Source: Sulfobacillus thermotolerans (GTDB taxonomy: Bacteria; Bacillota; Sulfobacillia; Sulfobacillales; Sulfobacillaceae). From it: a stretch of 64,000 nucleotides of DNA. The position numbers were made by a program, and so were the translations under genes. Of this stretch, positions 17,654-27,129 are shown piece after piece (position 1 is the first letter of the stretch; each line of letters starts with the position of its first letter). The notes under the pieces are model-generated. The model saw only the letters and a list, made by a program, of their open reading frames with translations, was not told the DNA's origin and made no database searches. The stretch spans positions 1,860,001 through 1,924,000 of the forward strand of contig CP019454.1 of assembly GCA_002951815.1 (NCBI GenBank). The letters run 5' to 3'.

Positions 17654-18878
17654 TCTCAACCCATACAGAAGAATAGAAGACGATTTACAACAGTTAGCCC
17701 AATACACGGAAGAACCGACGCGAAAAGGGGTTACAAGGCGCCTGTATTCCCCTCAATGGGCAGCGGCACAGAGACACCTTGTGCAGTTAATGCGCGGGGA
17801 AGGATTAAATCCCTGGGTTGACGCGGTAGGCAATGTACATGGGCGGATTGAGGGCCGTTCTCGCCATACGATTCTTACGGGATCGCATTTCGATACCGTT
17901 CGGGGTGGTGGCGCTTATGACGGAGTGTACGGCGTCGTGGCGGGAATTTTCGCCTTATCACAAATTAAGAAGCGGTGTAGAGTGCCTGAAAAATCTTTAG
18001 AAGTGGTAGCGTTTTGTGAAGAAGAAGGAAGCCGTTTTCCCATGACATGTTTGGGCAGTCGAGCCATCTTGGGCGCTTGGCAGCCGGAAGAAGTGGCGCG
18101 TCTTGTGGATGATCAAGGGACGAGCTTGTTCGAAGCCATGCAGATGAATGGCCTCGATTGGCGATCTATGGGAGAAGCAAATCGTTCGGATTATGAAGCC
18201 TATATTGAGCTTCATGTGGAGCAGGGTCCAGAATTAGAAGATGCCCAGTGTGCCATCGGCGTGGTTTCTGAAATTTTTGGCCAAGAACGATGGCTTGTCA
18301 GCGTAAGGGGTGACAGTGCTCATGCGGGGACGACGCCGTTGGCACGTCGTCAAGATGCTTTGGTCGCGGCCAGTGCAATGGTTTTGGCCATCAATACCTT
18401 GGGGTATCGCTATGAACCGATTGGTATAGCCACTGTGGGGATATTGGAAGTCATTCACGGGTCAATCAACTGTGTTCCTGGTCATGTGCAATTTTCGGTC
18501 GATTTTCGAGCTGCCCAAGATTCCGTGCGTCAAAGACTGGCGGATGAAATCCGCCATGCCATAGAAGATGAGGCAAAAAGGTATGGTGTGCGCGTGAATA
18601 TTTCCCCGAAAACCGTGGCCCAAGCCGTACCAATGCACGAGTCCTTGCGGAATACGATTGGTGAACGTGCCCGCGCCATTGGGCTTTCTCAAATGCCAAT
18701 AGCTAGCCGGGCAGGTCATGATGCGCAAATTATTGCGCAAGCCTTGCCAACTGCGATGATCTTTGTGCCGAGTGCCCAAGGTCTTAGCCATCATCCTGAC
18801 GAATATACGCATCGTCAGCATTTAATGAATGGCAGTGTTGTTCTCGAATCCACGTTGGAGAAACTGGCAAATGGCTAG
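17646..18878 (+). CDS. allC: Allantoate amidohydrolase / N-carbamoyl-amino-acid hydrolase
   Basis: M20-type amidohydrolase of about 410 residues. Dimetal site residues are seen in TGSHFDTVRGGGAYDG (His, Asp), FCEEEGSRF (Glu pair), LHVEQGPELE (His) and near the C-terminus in SHHPDEYT (His). The substrate-binding region GDSAHAGTTPLARRQDA is typical of the hydantoinase/carbamoylase family including AllC. I chose ATG 17646, which has AAAGG eight bases upstream; two earlier in-frame starts at 17637 and 17640 are too close to that site. With an allantoinase in the same operon, allantoate is the most likely substrate, releasing ammonia and CO2. Confidence 0.8.
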   Translation: MIDLNPYRRIEDDLQQLAQYTEEPTRKGVTRRLYSPQWAAAQRHLVQLMRGEGLNPWVDAVGNVHGRIEGRSRHTILTGSHFDTVRGGGAYDGVYGVVAGIFALSQIKKRCRVPEKSLEVVAFCEEEGSRFPMTCLGSRAILGAWQPEEVARLVDDQGTSLFEAMQMNGLDWRSMGEANRSDYEAYIELHVEQGPELEDAQCAIGVVSEIFGQERWLVSVRGDSAHAGTTPLARRQDALVAASAMVLAINTLGYRYEPIGIATVGILEVIHGSINCVPGHVQFSVDFRAAQDSVRQRLADEIRHAIEDEAKRYGVRVNISPKTVAQAVPMHESLRNTIGERARAIGLSQMPIASRAGHDAQIIAQALPTAMIFVPSAQGLSHHPDEYTHRQHLMNGSVVLESTLEKLANG

Positions 18879-18902
18879 GTAAGGGACGAGGGAGGAATGC
18901 CT

Positions 18903-20558
18903 GTGCCGCTGACGATCGCTCGCCTGATGAAAACGCCGATTCTAAAAGAAGCGCGCTTAGTGGCCGGATATGATGGGATTAACCGCATGGCCGACTCTGT
19001 CAACATGATGGATGCACCGGATATTGTGGAATGGATTCGTCCCCAGCAAATTCTGATTACGACCCTTTACAGTGTTAAAGACGATAGGTCGGTCCTTAAT
19101 ACGCTCATTCCTCAACTAGCGGAAAGAGGATGTGCGGCATTAGGTATTAAACCTCAACGGTATTTGGAGCGCGTTCCTGCTGAACTCTACGATCAAGCGA
19201 ATCAATGGGGTTTGCCTATTATTGAGCTGCCTCAGCAATTGCCATTGGGAATAATCTCTCACGAGATTACTCGTGCGTTACTGAGGCGCGACGACGTGGA
19301 CTGGAATGATGACACGCAAGAGAAAGTCTTTTTAGAAATGACGGATATCGCGTTAAGAGGGCATCAGGGATGGGAGATGGTGGCTCAACATCTTAGCCAG
19401 CTGTGGCATGCTTCGGTTGGATTATTAGATAATACCCGGGCTATTCGCGCCGTGGCCGCAAGAGGCATAAATAATGCTCTCTTTGAAATGGTTGCACAGC
19501 AATTGCGCGACAGAGCTTCTTATGTGCGTGATGGAAGTCCTCAAGGACTTGTAGCCAGTGGGGAAACTGCAGAAGGCTATCCCGTTATTCGGGAAGGTGT
19601 ATGGTACGGAGAGATTATTCTTGTAAGGCGGCGAAAACCGCTAGGAATGGCGCTGTCGGCGGCGATCCATGCCATTGCCTTATTGAGAGCCAAGCAGTAT
19701 TGGTCCATGCAGCAATTGTACGTCCAACAACGTCAATGGATTGAGGGTATGACCCGTGAAGGCTCGTTGACACCTGTATCGACATTGACTTCGCCATTTC
19801 GGCTCGATCGCGTATTGTTCAAGGGTCCTTATGGTGCCATGGTGGTGCATGTGCAAACGGGACCGGGCTTTCAGAGAATGGGTAACCATTGGAATCAACG
19901 CGTTTCGCTCTTGGATGAAACGGCTCAATGGCTCCAGGTGTTTTTGACCCAGAAGGGGTGGGGACTGATTCTGGCTTCTGACGATGATGAGTTGGTGGGA
20001 ATCGCTTCGCCTGGTTCTAAGTCGATGGAAGGAGACGATTTCTCGTGGAATTATCGTCAATTAGAAGAGGCCAGCCAGGCTTTGTGGGCTCACTTTCATG
20101 TTAAGGTGTCGTTTCATTTAGGACGATTATATCCTTCAGCAAGTCATTTGCCATTGTCTTTGCAAGAAGCCCGCGAGGTCGCAAAGACGCTTACGAATCA
20201 TGTGATCAACGTCTACCAGGCTCGAAGTCTTCAAGCATTGCTTCGCCAGATTGCTCCCGAAGACCGTGCGCGTTTTGTGACAGAAGTATTTGGGCCCTTG
20301 TTAACACTCTCAGAACCGGAACGTGCTGTTTTGCTGGAAACCATGGATATTTTTTTTGAAAACCAAAATCAGGCATCGGAAGCGGCTAAAGCTCTGTATG
20401 TCCACCGCAACACAGTGTTGTACCGAATACGTAAGTTGGAAGATTTGCTGCATCGGTCGCTTAGTGATGCCGAAGATCTTTTGACAGTGCGGGTTGCGCT
20501 CCTTTTTCTTAAAGAACTGGATTTAAGGGAAGGAGCGCCGCGTCATGACATGCACTAA
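18903..20558 (+). CDS. pucR: PucR-family transcriptional regulator
   Basis: About 551 residues. The N-terminal purine-catabolism regulator domain (about 1-125) contains LVAGYDGINRMADSVNMMD and LITTLYSV. A middle GGDEF-like or GAF-like region follows, and a C-terminal PucR helix-turn-helix contains ALYVHRNTVLYRIRKLEDLL. This family activates or represses purine and allantoin genes in response to pathway intermediates. I chose GTG 18903, seven bases after GGAGG; the ATG at 18897 is in frame but too close to it. Its position in the middle of the operon suggests autoregulation. Its 3' end overlaps the allantoinase gene by 14 bp. Confidence 0.85.
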   Translation: MPLTIARLMKTPILKEARLVAGYDGINRMADSVNMMDAPDIVEWIRPQQILITTLYSVKDDRSVLNTLIPQLAERGCAALGIKPQRYLERVPAELYDQANQWGLPIIELPQQLPLGIISHEITRALLRRDDVDWNDDTQEKVFLEMTDIALRGHQGWEMVAQHLSQLWHASVGLLDNTRAIRAVAARGINNALFEMVAQQLRDRASYVRDGSPQGLVASGETAEGYPVIREGVWYGEIILVRRRKPLGMALSAAIHAIALLRAKQYWSMQQLYVQQRQWIEGMTREGSLTPVSTLTSPFRLDRVLFKGPYGAMVVHVQTGPGFQRMGNHWNQRVSLLDETAQWLQVFLTQKGWGLILASDDDELVGIASPGSKSMEGDDFSWNYRQLEEASQALWAHFHVKVSFHLGRLYPSASHLPLSLQEAREVAKTLTNHVINVYQARSLQALLRQIAPEDRARFVTEVFGPLLTLSEPERAVLLETMDIFFENQNQASEAAKALYVHRNTVLYRIRKLEDLLHRSLSDAEDLLTVRVALLFLKELDLREGAPRHDMH

Positions 20559-21906
20559 GATGCGTACGATTTACAATGCCCACATTGTGCTGGAGGACAA
20601 TGAGATGTGGGGACACTTGACTATTGATCAGGGACGCATCCAAAGGATTGGCCCAGGAAACTTAGCTAAGGGATTAGTTTCCGCAAGTTATGATGCGCGG
20701 GGCGCGGTCGTTATGCCGGCCATGATCGATGCGCATGTGCACTTCAATGAACCAGGACGTACTCACTGGGAAGGATTTCATCAGGGGTCTCGTGCGGCTT
20801 TGGCTGGCGGGGTTGGTGTTATCTTTGACATGCCATTGAATAGTCTGCCTCCTACCACAACTAGGGAAGCTTTACAGCAAAAATTGGCGGCTGCCCAAGC
20901 GCATTGTCGCACTCACTTTGGATTATGGGGTGGAGTAGCGAATAATGGAATAGAGCAATGGCGCGCATTGTGGAACGCGGGCGTCATGGGATTTAAACTT
21001 TTTATGGCAGACTCTGGCGTTCCGGAATTTCCTGCGGCTGATGAAGAGACGCTCATAGCGGCTTTGCGTTTTTCGGCGGAGTCGGGTGCCTTGATCGCCG
21101 TGCATGCTGAGGACCAATCCGTAATGGATGGTCAACGGCGTTTTCTTGAAAATGGCTGGCGGCGCGAAGATTATTTGCAGGTTCACAACCCAGATAGTGA
21201 AATAGCGGCGGTCGACCGACTTTTATACTGGGCAGAGCGTTTGAGGGCTAAAATTCATATTGTTCATGCTTCTTTGGCAGATACAGTGGTGAAAACTTTC
21301 AAGGCGAAACAGCGTGGTGTCGATGTTTCAGTAGAGACGTGTCCGCATTACCTGACTTTGACCGATCGGGACTATTTGACAAGGGGAGCACGTTATCAAT
21401 GCGCCCCGCCGCTGCGCTCTGCCCAAAATGTCGAGGATTTGTGGGACTGTGTGGCGAAGGGCTATGTGGATTGGATCGCGAGTGATCATTCCCCGAGTCC
21501 GCCAGGGCTGAAAACGGGGAGCGATGTGTCAAAAATTTGGGGAGGGATATCCGGGATACAATCGAGTGTGGAAGTCCTGTTATCGGAAGGGTGGTTGAAG
21601 CGGCAAATCCCATTGCCACGGCTGTCCGCGTTGCTTAGTACCAATGTGGCCAAAAGATTTGGTTTGCAAGACCGGGGGGCTATTCAACGAGGGTATTGGG
21701 CGGATTTAGCCATAGTTGATTCTCATTCTGATCACTCTTTGGAGTCTTCAACTATCTACGATGCCCACCGACACAATCCTTATTACGGGAAAGTATTGCC
21801 CGCGCAAATTCAAGCGACTTGGCTTAATGGCCAAATAGCATATGCGCAGGGCGAATGGTATGATTTCACGCCGCAATGGATCCCTGGCCCAGGCGTATTG
21901 CTGTGA
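20545..21906 (+). CDS. allB: Allantoinase
   Basis: Amidohydrolase-superfamily enzyme, 453 residues, that opens allantoin to allantoate. Metal ligands are seen in order: DAHVHFNEPGR (two His), Lys in MGFKLFMADSG (the position that is carbamylated in the family), HAED, IVHAS, and Asp in ASDHSPSPPG. The HFNEPGRTHWEG stretch and the DSG loop are typical of allantoinase rather than dihydroorotase. The start ATG has AAGGAG upstream and lies within the end of pucR, so the genes are coupled. A hairpin terminator follows. Confidence 0.87.
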   Translation: MTCTKMRTIYNAHIVLEDNEMWGHLTIDQGRIQRIGPGNLAKGLVSASYDARGAVVMPAMIDAHVHFNEPGRTHWEGFHQGSRAALAGGVGVIFDMPLNSLPPTTTREALQQKLAAAQAHCRTHFGLWGGVANNGIEQWRALWNAGVMGFKLFMADSGVPEFPAADEETLIAALRFSAESGALIAVHAEDQSVMDGQRRFLENGWRREDYLQVHNPDSEIAAVDRLLYWAERLRAKIHIVHASLADTVVKTFKAKQRGVDVSVETCPHYLTLTDRDYLTRGARYQCAPPLRSAQNVEDLWDCVAKGYVDWIASDHSPSPPGLKTGSDVSKIWGGISGIQSSVEVLLSEGWLKRQIPLPRLSALLSTNVAKRFGLQDRGAIQRGYWADLAIVDSHSDHSLESSTIYDAHRHNPYYGKVLPAQIQATWLNGQIAYAQGEWYDFTPQWIPGPGVLL

Positions 21907-22006
21907 CGCCGGGGCAGTGGATCTTTTGACGCTATCAGGGTATAGATGCTATAGAGATCGCTTGGGCCCCGGCGTGTTGCCAAAAATGAAGAGAAAGCCC
22001 CGGCGT
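21906..22006 (+). repeat. Inverted repeat with a duplicated right arm
   Basis: The ten-base arm ACGCCGGGGC at 21906-21915 is complementary to GCCCCGGCGT, which occurs twice, at 21966-21975 and 21997-22006. Two mutually exclusive 10-bp stems with loops of 50 or 81 bases are possible. It begins at the allantoinase stop codon. Confidence 0.6.
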
Positions 22007-22023
22007 ACGTTTGCAAGACATAG

Positions 22024-22053
22024 GCTCTTTTGGTTCGTGAAAGCCAAAAGAGC
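22024..22053 (+). terminator. Hairpin terminator after the allantoinase gene
   Basis: Perfect 10-bp stem GCTCTTTTGG / CCAAAAGAGC with loop TTCGTGAAAG, followed by TTTAATA. It probably ends the racemase-to-allantoinase transcript. Confidence 0.65.
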
Positions 22054-22600
22054 TTTAATAGTATGAGGCAGCATTGCTTGCGTATAAGCGCATGGTGGAT
22101 TATAAGTTCAATTCTAATTTTGTGTGTTCTGTAAACGCCACTTGGTTTCTGCTGCAAGTGTCTGCGTGCGTTGTGGGTGATCCGCGTTGCGAGTGTTATG
22201 GAACTTTTCGCATCAACCTCAGTGCCCCCCAAGGCATTTAAAGCACAACATTCTGCAGTCGCTGAGTATCCAGAAAGAATACGATTTGCGAGCGGCTTCT
22301 TTTGACGTGCCTGACATAAGATTTCCGAAATATATGAGTGCGTTGCACAGGAATTTGGTTGATTAGTTGTCCGTGTAAACGTGTATTGATGGGTCTTTCG
22401 TCTTACAGGATTCATTCACTAGGCCACGCTAACCGTTACTGCCGATCAGTTTTGAGTGAAAGAAATACATTACACAATTAAATAGCGTTTTGTAATAAAT
22501 AACATACGAAATAAAAATTTTTGTCATATCCTATATCGGTAATGGTAGATAAAAATGATAGGTTAACCATGAAGTTAACATGAAAAAGGAGAGAGCGGCA
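22054..22600 (+). promoter_or_regulatory. Upstream region of the NCS1 permease gene
   Basis: About 550 bp without a supported gene. Near the 3' end are an ATTACA/TGTAAT dyad around 22470-22493, a TTGTCA hexamer at 22521, and two copies of GTTAAC followed by CATGAA or ATGAA just before the start codon (about 22562-22584). These may be promoter and operator elements; the assignment is tentative. Confidence 0.3.
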
Positions 22601-24049
22601 ATGGCCAACGATTTGATGGTAAAAGACCCTGAATTGTACAATGTCGACCTTGCTCCCATTGCGAAAGAAAAGAGGCGCTGGACATGGGTGAATTACAGCA
22701 CCATTTGGATGGGAATGGTCCACAATATTGTCGCCTACGAAACTGCCGCGGCTCTTCTAAGCCAAGGTTTTAGTGTGGCGCAAGCCTTGCTTGCTGTCAT
22801 AATTGCCAATGCAATTCTGGTCTTGGCCATGTGGTTGAATGGGGTGGCGGGAGCTAAATATGGATTGCCTTTTCCAGTATTGATTCGTTCCGCTTTTGGC
22901 TACAAAGGAGCACAGATCCCCGTGTTATTGCGTGCCTTTGTCGCGATATTTTGGTTTGCCGTGCAGAGCTACGCGGGTAGCTTAGCCATCAATGCCTTGT
23001 TTGGTTTATTGATTCCGGGTTGGAACAGTCTCTCACAATATGCTTTCTTGGGCTTGCAGGCAAATGTCGCGATTGCGTTTGGATTGTTCTGGATTCTGCA
23101 TGCGTTGGTCATATCCCATGGTATGGAGAGAATTCGACATTTCGAATTATGGGCGGGCCCCATGGTGATTATTATGGGATTGATTGCAGTGGTATGGGCG
23201 GTTAACGCTGCTCATGGATTAGGGCCCCTGTTTACCGAGCCAAGTCACCTATCACCGGCCGCATTTGACGCGGCGTTTCCCTTGGCGGTTACCGGACTGA
23301 TTGGAGTATGGGCAACATTAGTCCTGAACATTCCCGATTTCACAAGATTTGCTAAAAGCCAGCGCGATCAGGTAGTAGGGCAGGCTATTGGATTGCCGAT
23401 TACCGCCATCCTCTTTGCCCTTATTAGCATTATCACGACGTCTGGGGCTTTAGCAGCTTTTGGAAGCGCCATTTCAAATCCCGTCGATTTATTGCAGCGC
23501 TTCCATAATCCTCTCATCTTGGTATTTGGTGCTTTGACTCTTATCGTCGCTACGCTATCCGTGAATGTTGGTGCCAATGTCGTATCGCCTGCTTACGATT
23601 TAGTCAATTTGTTCCCGAGAAAACTGCATTTTGTGAGCGCGGGGATCTTAGCTATTGCCTTAGGAGTCTTGTTTGTCCCGTGGATGTGGTTTAACAATGC
23701 CACCACGATTTACGATGTGTTAGGTGCCATTGGTGGGGCTTTAGGGCCTGTTGCGGGGTTGATGTTGGCGGACTTCTATGTCGTACGCAACCAACATTAT
23801 GATGTCGAGCAATTCTTCGAACGGTCGGGAGATTTTCGTTATCAAAACGGCTGGAATCTCAGGGGTCTAATGGCCTTTGGGGTGGGGCTCTTGGGAGCTT
23901 TTATCGGACTTTTTATTCCAAGCCTGCACGTTTTGTATACGTATTCGTGGTTTGTCGGAATCGTTGCTAGTTTTGTAAGTTATGCGTTGCTGATGAGACC
24001 CTATGTGGTTGCTACGGTTATTCCAGAGCCCCAAGAAGCAGAGCTTTAA
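22601..24049 (+). CDS. NCS1-family allantoin/nucleobase/hydantoin permease
   Basis: 482-residue membrane carrier of the nucleobase:cation symporter-1 family with about 12 spans. The N-terminal region KRRWTWVNYSTIWMGMVHN matches the helix-1 motif of PucI, FurD and Mhp1-type carriers, and GAKYGLPFPVLIRSAFGYKG is the conserved loop after helix 2. The GLNIPDFTRFAKS-like segment (VLNIPDFTRFAKSQRDQ) is also typical. I chose ATG 22601, nine bases after AAGGAG, over the ATG at 22580 that overlaps that site. Likely imports allantoin or hydantoins for the flanking enzymes. Confidence 0.85.
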   Translation: MANDLMVKDPELYNVDLAPIAKEKRRWTWVNYSTIWMGMVHNIVAYETAAALLSQGFSVAQALLAVIIANAILVLAMWLNGVAGAKYGLPFPVLIRSAFGYKGAQIPVLLRAFVAIFWFAVQSYAGSLAINALFGLLIPGWNSLSQYAFLGLQANVAIAFGLFWILHALVISHGMERIRHFELWAGPMVIIMGLIAVVWAVNAAHGLGPLFTEPSHLSPAAFDAAFPLAVTGLIGVWATLVLNIPDFTRFAKSQRDQVVGQAIGLPITAILFALISIITTSGALAAFGSAISNPVDLLQRFHNPLILVFGALTLIVATLSVNVGANVVSPAYDLVNLFPRKLHFVSAGILAIALGVLFVPWMWFNNATTIYDVLGAIGGALGPVAGLMLADFYVVRNQHYDVEQFFERSGDFRYQNGWNLRGLMAFGVGLLGAFIGLFIPSLHVLYTYSWFVGIVASFVSYALLMRPYVVATVIPEPQEAEL

Positions 24050-24055
24050 TGCATC

Positions 24056-24105
24056 ACAAAGTGGCGATGCGCCTAACGCGTCCTATATACGCATCGCTAC
24101 TTTGT
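24056..24105 (+). terminator. Hairpin between permease and hydantoinase genes
   Basis: 16-bp stem ACAAAGTGGCGATGCG / CGCATCGCTACTTTGT with one mismatch and an 18-base loop, lying between the two genes. It could terminate or attenuate transcription into the hydantoinase gene. Confidence 0.6.
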
Positions 24106-24162
24106 TTCAGAGGGTTCGCGTGAGTATAACAACGTCAATATCAATAGTAGGAGGGGCTACTC

Positions 24163-25551
24163 GTGCGCACGATAATTCGAAACGGCTACATTGGTCTGAC
24201 GCCAGATACACTCATTCAGGCAGACTTGGGCATTGTCCAGGGAAGCGTTTACTCTATTGGCCGGGATGTGAATCGTCAAGATTATGATGTGGAAGTGGAT
24301 GCGAGTGGATGCTGGGTTCTCCCTGGCGGGATTGACCCGCATGTGCACCTCGATTGGGATTTTGGCGATACGGTGACGACTGATGATATGGGTTCAGGGA
24401 CAAAGGCCGCCGTGTTTGGTGGTACGACAACCGTCATGAATTTTATCCAGCCACAACCGGGGGAATCGTTGTCCGCGTTAGTGGAACGATGGAAAGAAAA
24501 AAGTGGGGCGTCGTGGGCCCACTACGGCTTTCACATCATCATTCCCGAAATGAATGACCAGTGGCTTAAAGAACTGGCATTATTGCCTTCCCTAGGAGTG
24601 CACACGATTAAGGTATTTACTGCTTATCCTGGCAAACTTATGCTCTCCGATGCGGATATTTATAAAGTTTTGCGAACGGCAGGTCACAGTGGTGTTATGA
24701 CCATGGTTCATGCGGAAAATGGTCCGGTAATCGATGTGATTGCCGAAGACGCCATTATGGCTGGTCATTATCAAGCGGGTTATCATGGGATAACGAGGCC
24801 GGCGGAACTGGAAGGGGAAGCGGTGTTTCGTGTGGGCCAACTCGCCAGACTAGCCAAAGCGGCAGCATATATTGTGCACATGAGTTCTCATGAGGCGGTC
24901 CAAGCTCTCGCGTTCGCGCGCCAATTAGGTGCGAACTTGGCAGCGGAGACGTGCCCGCAATATTTATTCTTGGATGACCAAGTCTATGAATCGGACAGTT
25001 TTTCTGTCGCGCGTTTTGTGTACACGCCCCCATCACGCTCCCTTAAAGACCAGGAAGTTTTATGGACGGCATTGAAAAGAGGAGACATTGGCATTGTCTC
25101 GAGCGATCATTGTCCTTTTGACATGGAGGGGGCAAAGCAACTCGGCATTCATGATTTTCGACAGATTCCTAATGGAGGGCCAGGAATTGAGACGCGTGTG
25201 CCATTATTGTTAAATGCGGTTCAGCGTAAAGAGATTGACTTGGGTTCCACGGTCGGTTGGATGTCGACGCATGCTGCTAAAACGTTTGGACTTTTTCCGT
25301 ATAAGGGTGCACTGTTGCCCGGTAGCGATGCTGACATTATTATTGTTGATCCTCAAAGGGTTCCACCGCCCATCCATGTGGAACAATTGCATCAGCGTGT
25401 CGATTATACACCATATGAAGGGTGGGCCGTTCGAGGTTTTCCGCGGGACGTGATGGTAGGTGGCCAATGGGCTATTCGGGACTATCAATCGACAGGCCTG
25501 CCCCCTAATGGGCAGTTTATTGGTTTTCAGCATGCGGCAGTGAGGGCGTAG
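24163..25551 (+). CDS. hydA: Dihydropyrimidinase / D-hydantoinase
   Basis: 462-residue cyclic amidohydrolase. Metal ligands: GIDPHVHLDWDFGD (two His), Lys in HTIKVFTAYPG (carbamylated lysine position), His in MVHAENG, His in YIVHMSSHEA, and Asp in VSSDHCPFD. The GTTTVMNF segment and the NGGPGIETRVPLL loop are characteristic of hydantoinases and dihydropyrimidinases. The GTG start follows GGAGGGGCTACTC. The next gene, a carbamoylase, starts three bases after its stop. Together they would convert a dihydropyrimidine or hydantoin to an N-carbamoyl acid and then to an amino acid. Confidence 0.88.
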   Translation: MRTIIRNGYIGLTPDTLIQADLGIVQGSVYSIGRDVNRQDYDVEVDASGCWVLPGGIDPHVHLDWDFGDTVTTDDMGSGTKAAVFGGTTTVMNFIQPQPGESLSALVERWKEKSGASWAHYGFHIIIPEMNDQWLKELALLPSLGVHTIKVFTAYPGKLMLSDADIYKVLRTAGHSGVMTMVHAENGPVIDVIAEDAIMAGHYQAGYHGITRPAELEGEAVFRVGQLARLAKAAAYIVHMSSHEAVQALAFARQLGANLAAETCPQYLFLDDQVYESDSFSVARFVYTPPSRSLKDQEVLWTALKRGDIGIVSSDHCPFDMEGAKQLGIHDFRQIPNGGPGIETRVPLLLNAVQRKEIDLGSTVGWMSTHAAKTFGLFPYKGALLPGSDADIIIVDPQRVPPPIHVEQLHQRVDYTPYEGWAVRGFPRDVMVGGQWAIRDYQSTGLPPNGQFIGFQHAAVRA

Positions 25552-25554
25552 CCC

Positions 25555-26748
25555 ATGAACCGACGAAGGTTTTGGGATTACTTTAACAGACTACAAGGCA
25601 TTGGGCGCCAGGACAATGGAGTATTTCGGGTAGCATGGACGGATGAGGATATGTTGGCGCGGCGAGAGTTGGCAGAGATCCTCACGTATGAGGGGTTTAC
25701 AGCGTTTCGCGACGGGGCGGGTAATGTTTGGGGCCTGTGGACACCTAAGCCAGGGCAAGAATATCTAGTGCTCGGTAGCCATCTAGATAGCGTGGCGGGC
25801 GGAGGTGATTTCGATGGAGTCTACGGGGTAGCCGCGGCACTAGAAACGCTCTTGTCCTTGCGTGAATGCCAATTTGGCGATTATGGCAATGTGGCCATCG
25901 TGGCATTCGCTGATGAAGAAGGGGTGCGGTTTAATTCCGGTTTATTAGGAAGCCGAGCTATCACAGGCGCTTTGACGCGCCAAGAATTTATGACAATGGC
26001 AGATGCAAGTGGGAACCACAGTTTAGAGGATGCGGCGGCTGCGTATGGGGTGACATGGGAATCCTTGTCTGCCATAAGACCGGTGCCGATCTGTGCGTAT
26101 CTAGAAATCCACGTGGAACAAGGTCCGATCCTTGAAGAGCGCCAAATTCCTTTAGGGATTGTGAACGTGATTGCGGGAAGGTCGCAAGGGTATGTGCGGT
26201 TTACGGGGCGTCAAAACCACGCAGGGACTACGCCCATGGACAAAAGACAAGATGCCTTGCTTGCGGCAGCGCAGGCTGTTGTGGGCTTGCATGAGGCCGT
26301 TATGGACCATGAATGTGTGGGGACGGTTGGCGATATTATCGCGGATCCTGGTAGTCCTAATGTTATTGCCGGTCATTCTGCAATTTCTTTTGATGTTCGC
26401 GCACCTAAAGACGATATACGGGAAGCGGTTTTGCGTCGGTGGCAAGCCTCATGGGCGGCAGGGGCTATCGTGCAAAGGGTTGATAAGGCGGCAGTAGCGT
26501 TAGACCTTATGATTCGCAATATCTTACGCGACGCTGCTGCTCGCCTTCAGATTCCAACAATGTTTCTCAATAGTTGGGCTGTACATGATGCTATGATCTT
26601 GGCTCAATCCGTGCCCTCAGGACTGCTGTTTATTCCAAGTGCTGCGGGCGTTAGTCATGCTCGCGATGAATGGTCTTCGCCCCAAGATTGCGAAATCGGG
26701 GTGATGGTGTTCGAAGAAGCAGCTCGGACAATATTGACAGGGACTTGA
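25555..26748 (+). CDS. hyuC: N-carbamoyl-L-amino-acid hydrolase / beta-ureidopropionase type
   Basis: 397-residue M20-family carbamoylase and a paralogue of the AllC-like enzyme 8 kb upstream. Dimetal residues are in LGSHLDSVAGGGDFDG (His, Asp), ADEEGVRF (Glu pair), IHVEQGPILEE (His) and SHARDEWS (His). The segment QNHAGTTPMDKRQDALLAA matches the dimer/substrate domain of the family. Its placement directly after the hydantoinase supports action on N-carbamoyl amino acids rather than allantoate. The start ATG has GAGG upstream. A terminator follows about 160 bp downstream. Confidence 0.85.
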   Translation: MNRRRFWDYFNRLQGIGRQDNGVFRVAWTDEDMLARRELAEILTYEGFTAFRDGAGNVWGLWTPKPGQEYLVLGSHLDSVAGGGDFDGVYGVAAALETLLSLRECQFGDYGNVAIVAFADEEGVRFNSGLLGSRAITGALTRQEFMTMADASGNHSLEDAAAAYGVTWESLSAIRPVPICAYLEIHVEQGPILEERQIPLGIVNVIAGRSQGYVRFTGRQNHAGTTPMDKRQDALLAAAQAVVGLHEAVMDHECVGTVGDIIADPGSPNVIAGHSAISFDVRAPKDDIREAVLRRWQASWAAGAIVQRVDKAAVALDLMIRNILRDAAARLQIPTMFLNSWAVHDAMILAQSVPSGLLFIPSAAGVSHARDEWSSPQDCEIGVMVFEEAARTILTGT

Positions 26749-27129
26749 ACATTGAAGGCTTAGTAGAAACCTGCTAGACCATGCTTGCTAACCTTGATCC
26801 ATGGGCATAAAAAGAGCCAAACATGGGGGCAAGGAAGTCAGGGCTCTAACCGGTTACTGTATAGGCCTGAAGGCATGGGATGGGACAGGATTTGACAAGA
26901 GGAGAGTGTGGGCGGTCCCAGACAAGTGGCATCCTCGTGTCTGAGACCGCTATTTTGTCATGTATTTTGAGTTAAATAACATATTTTACCCAATCATTTC
27001 CAATAATATTTATAATGAAGCCATCCTCCATGGACATTCTCAGTCCCTTTGGGGATATGAAGGAAAATGGTATACGCAAGGGGTTGTCGAAGCGATATGT
27101 AATAAGGAGGTTTTAATCGAAGGTGGGCT
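26749..27129. other. Intergenic region with terminator
   Basis: 380 bp after the carbamoylase gene. Apart from the hairpin at 26912-26950 I see no gene. An AAGGAGG ribosome-like site at about 27104 precedes the heme A synthase fragment by some 20 bases. Confidence 0.4.
26912..26950 (+). terminator. Rho-independent terminator of the hydantoinase-carbamoylase transcript
   Basis: Stem GCGGTCCCAGACA / TGTCTGAGACCGC (one mismatch) with a 13-base loop, followed by TATTTTGT. Confidence 0.7.

Noticed and set aside
21810-22415. 201-codon minus-strand frame across the allantoinase 3' end
   Set aside because: It runs over the hairpins and the end of allB, with no ribosome site or motif; the composition is that of non-coding DNA.
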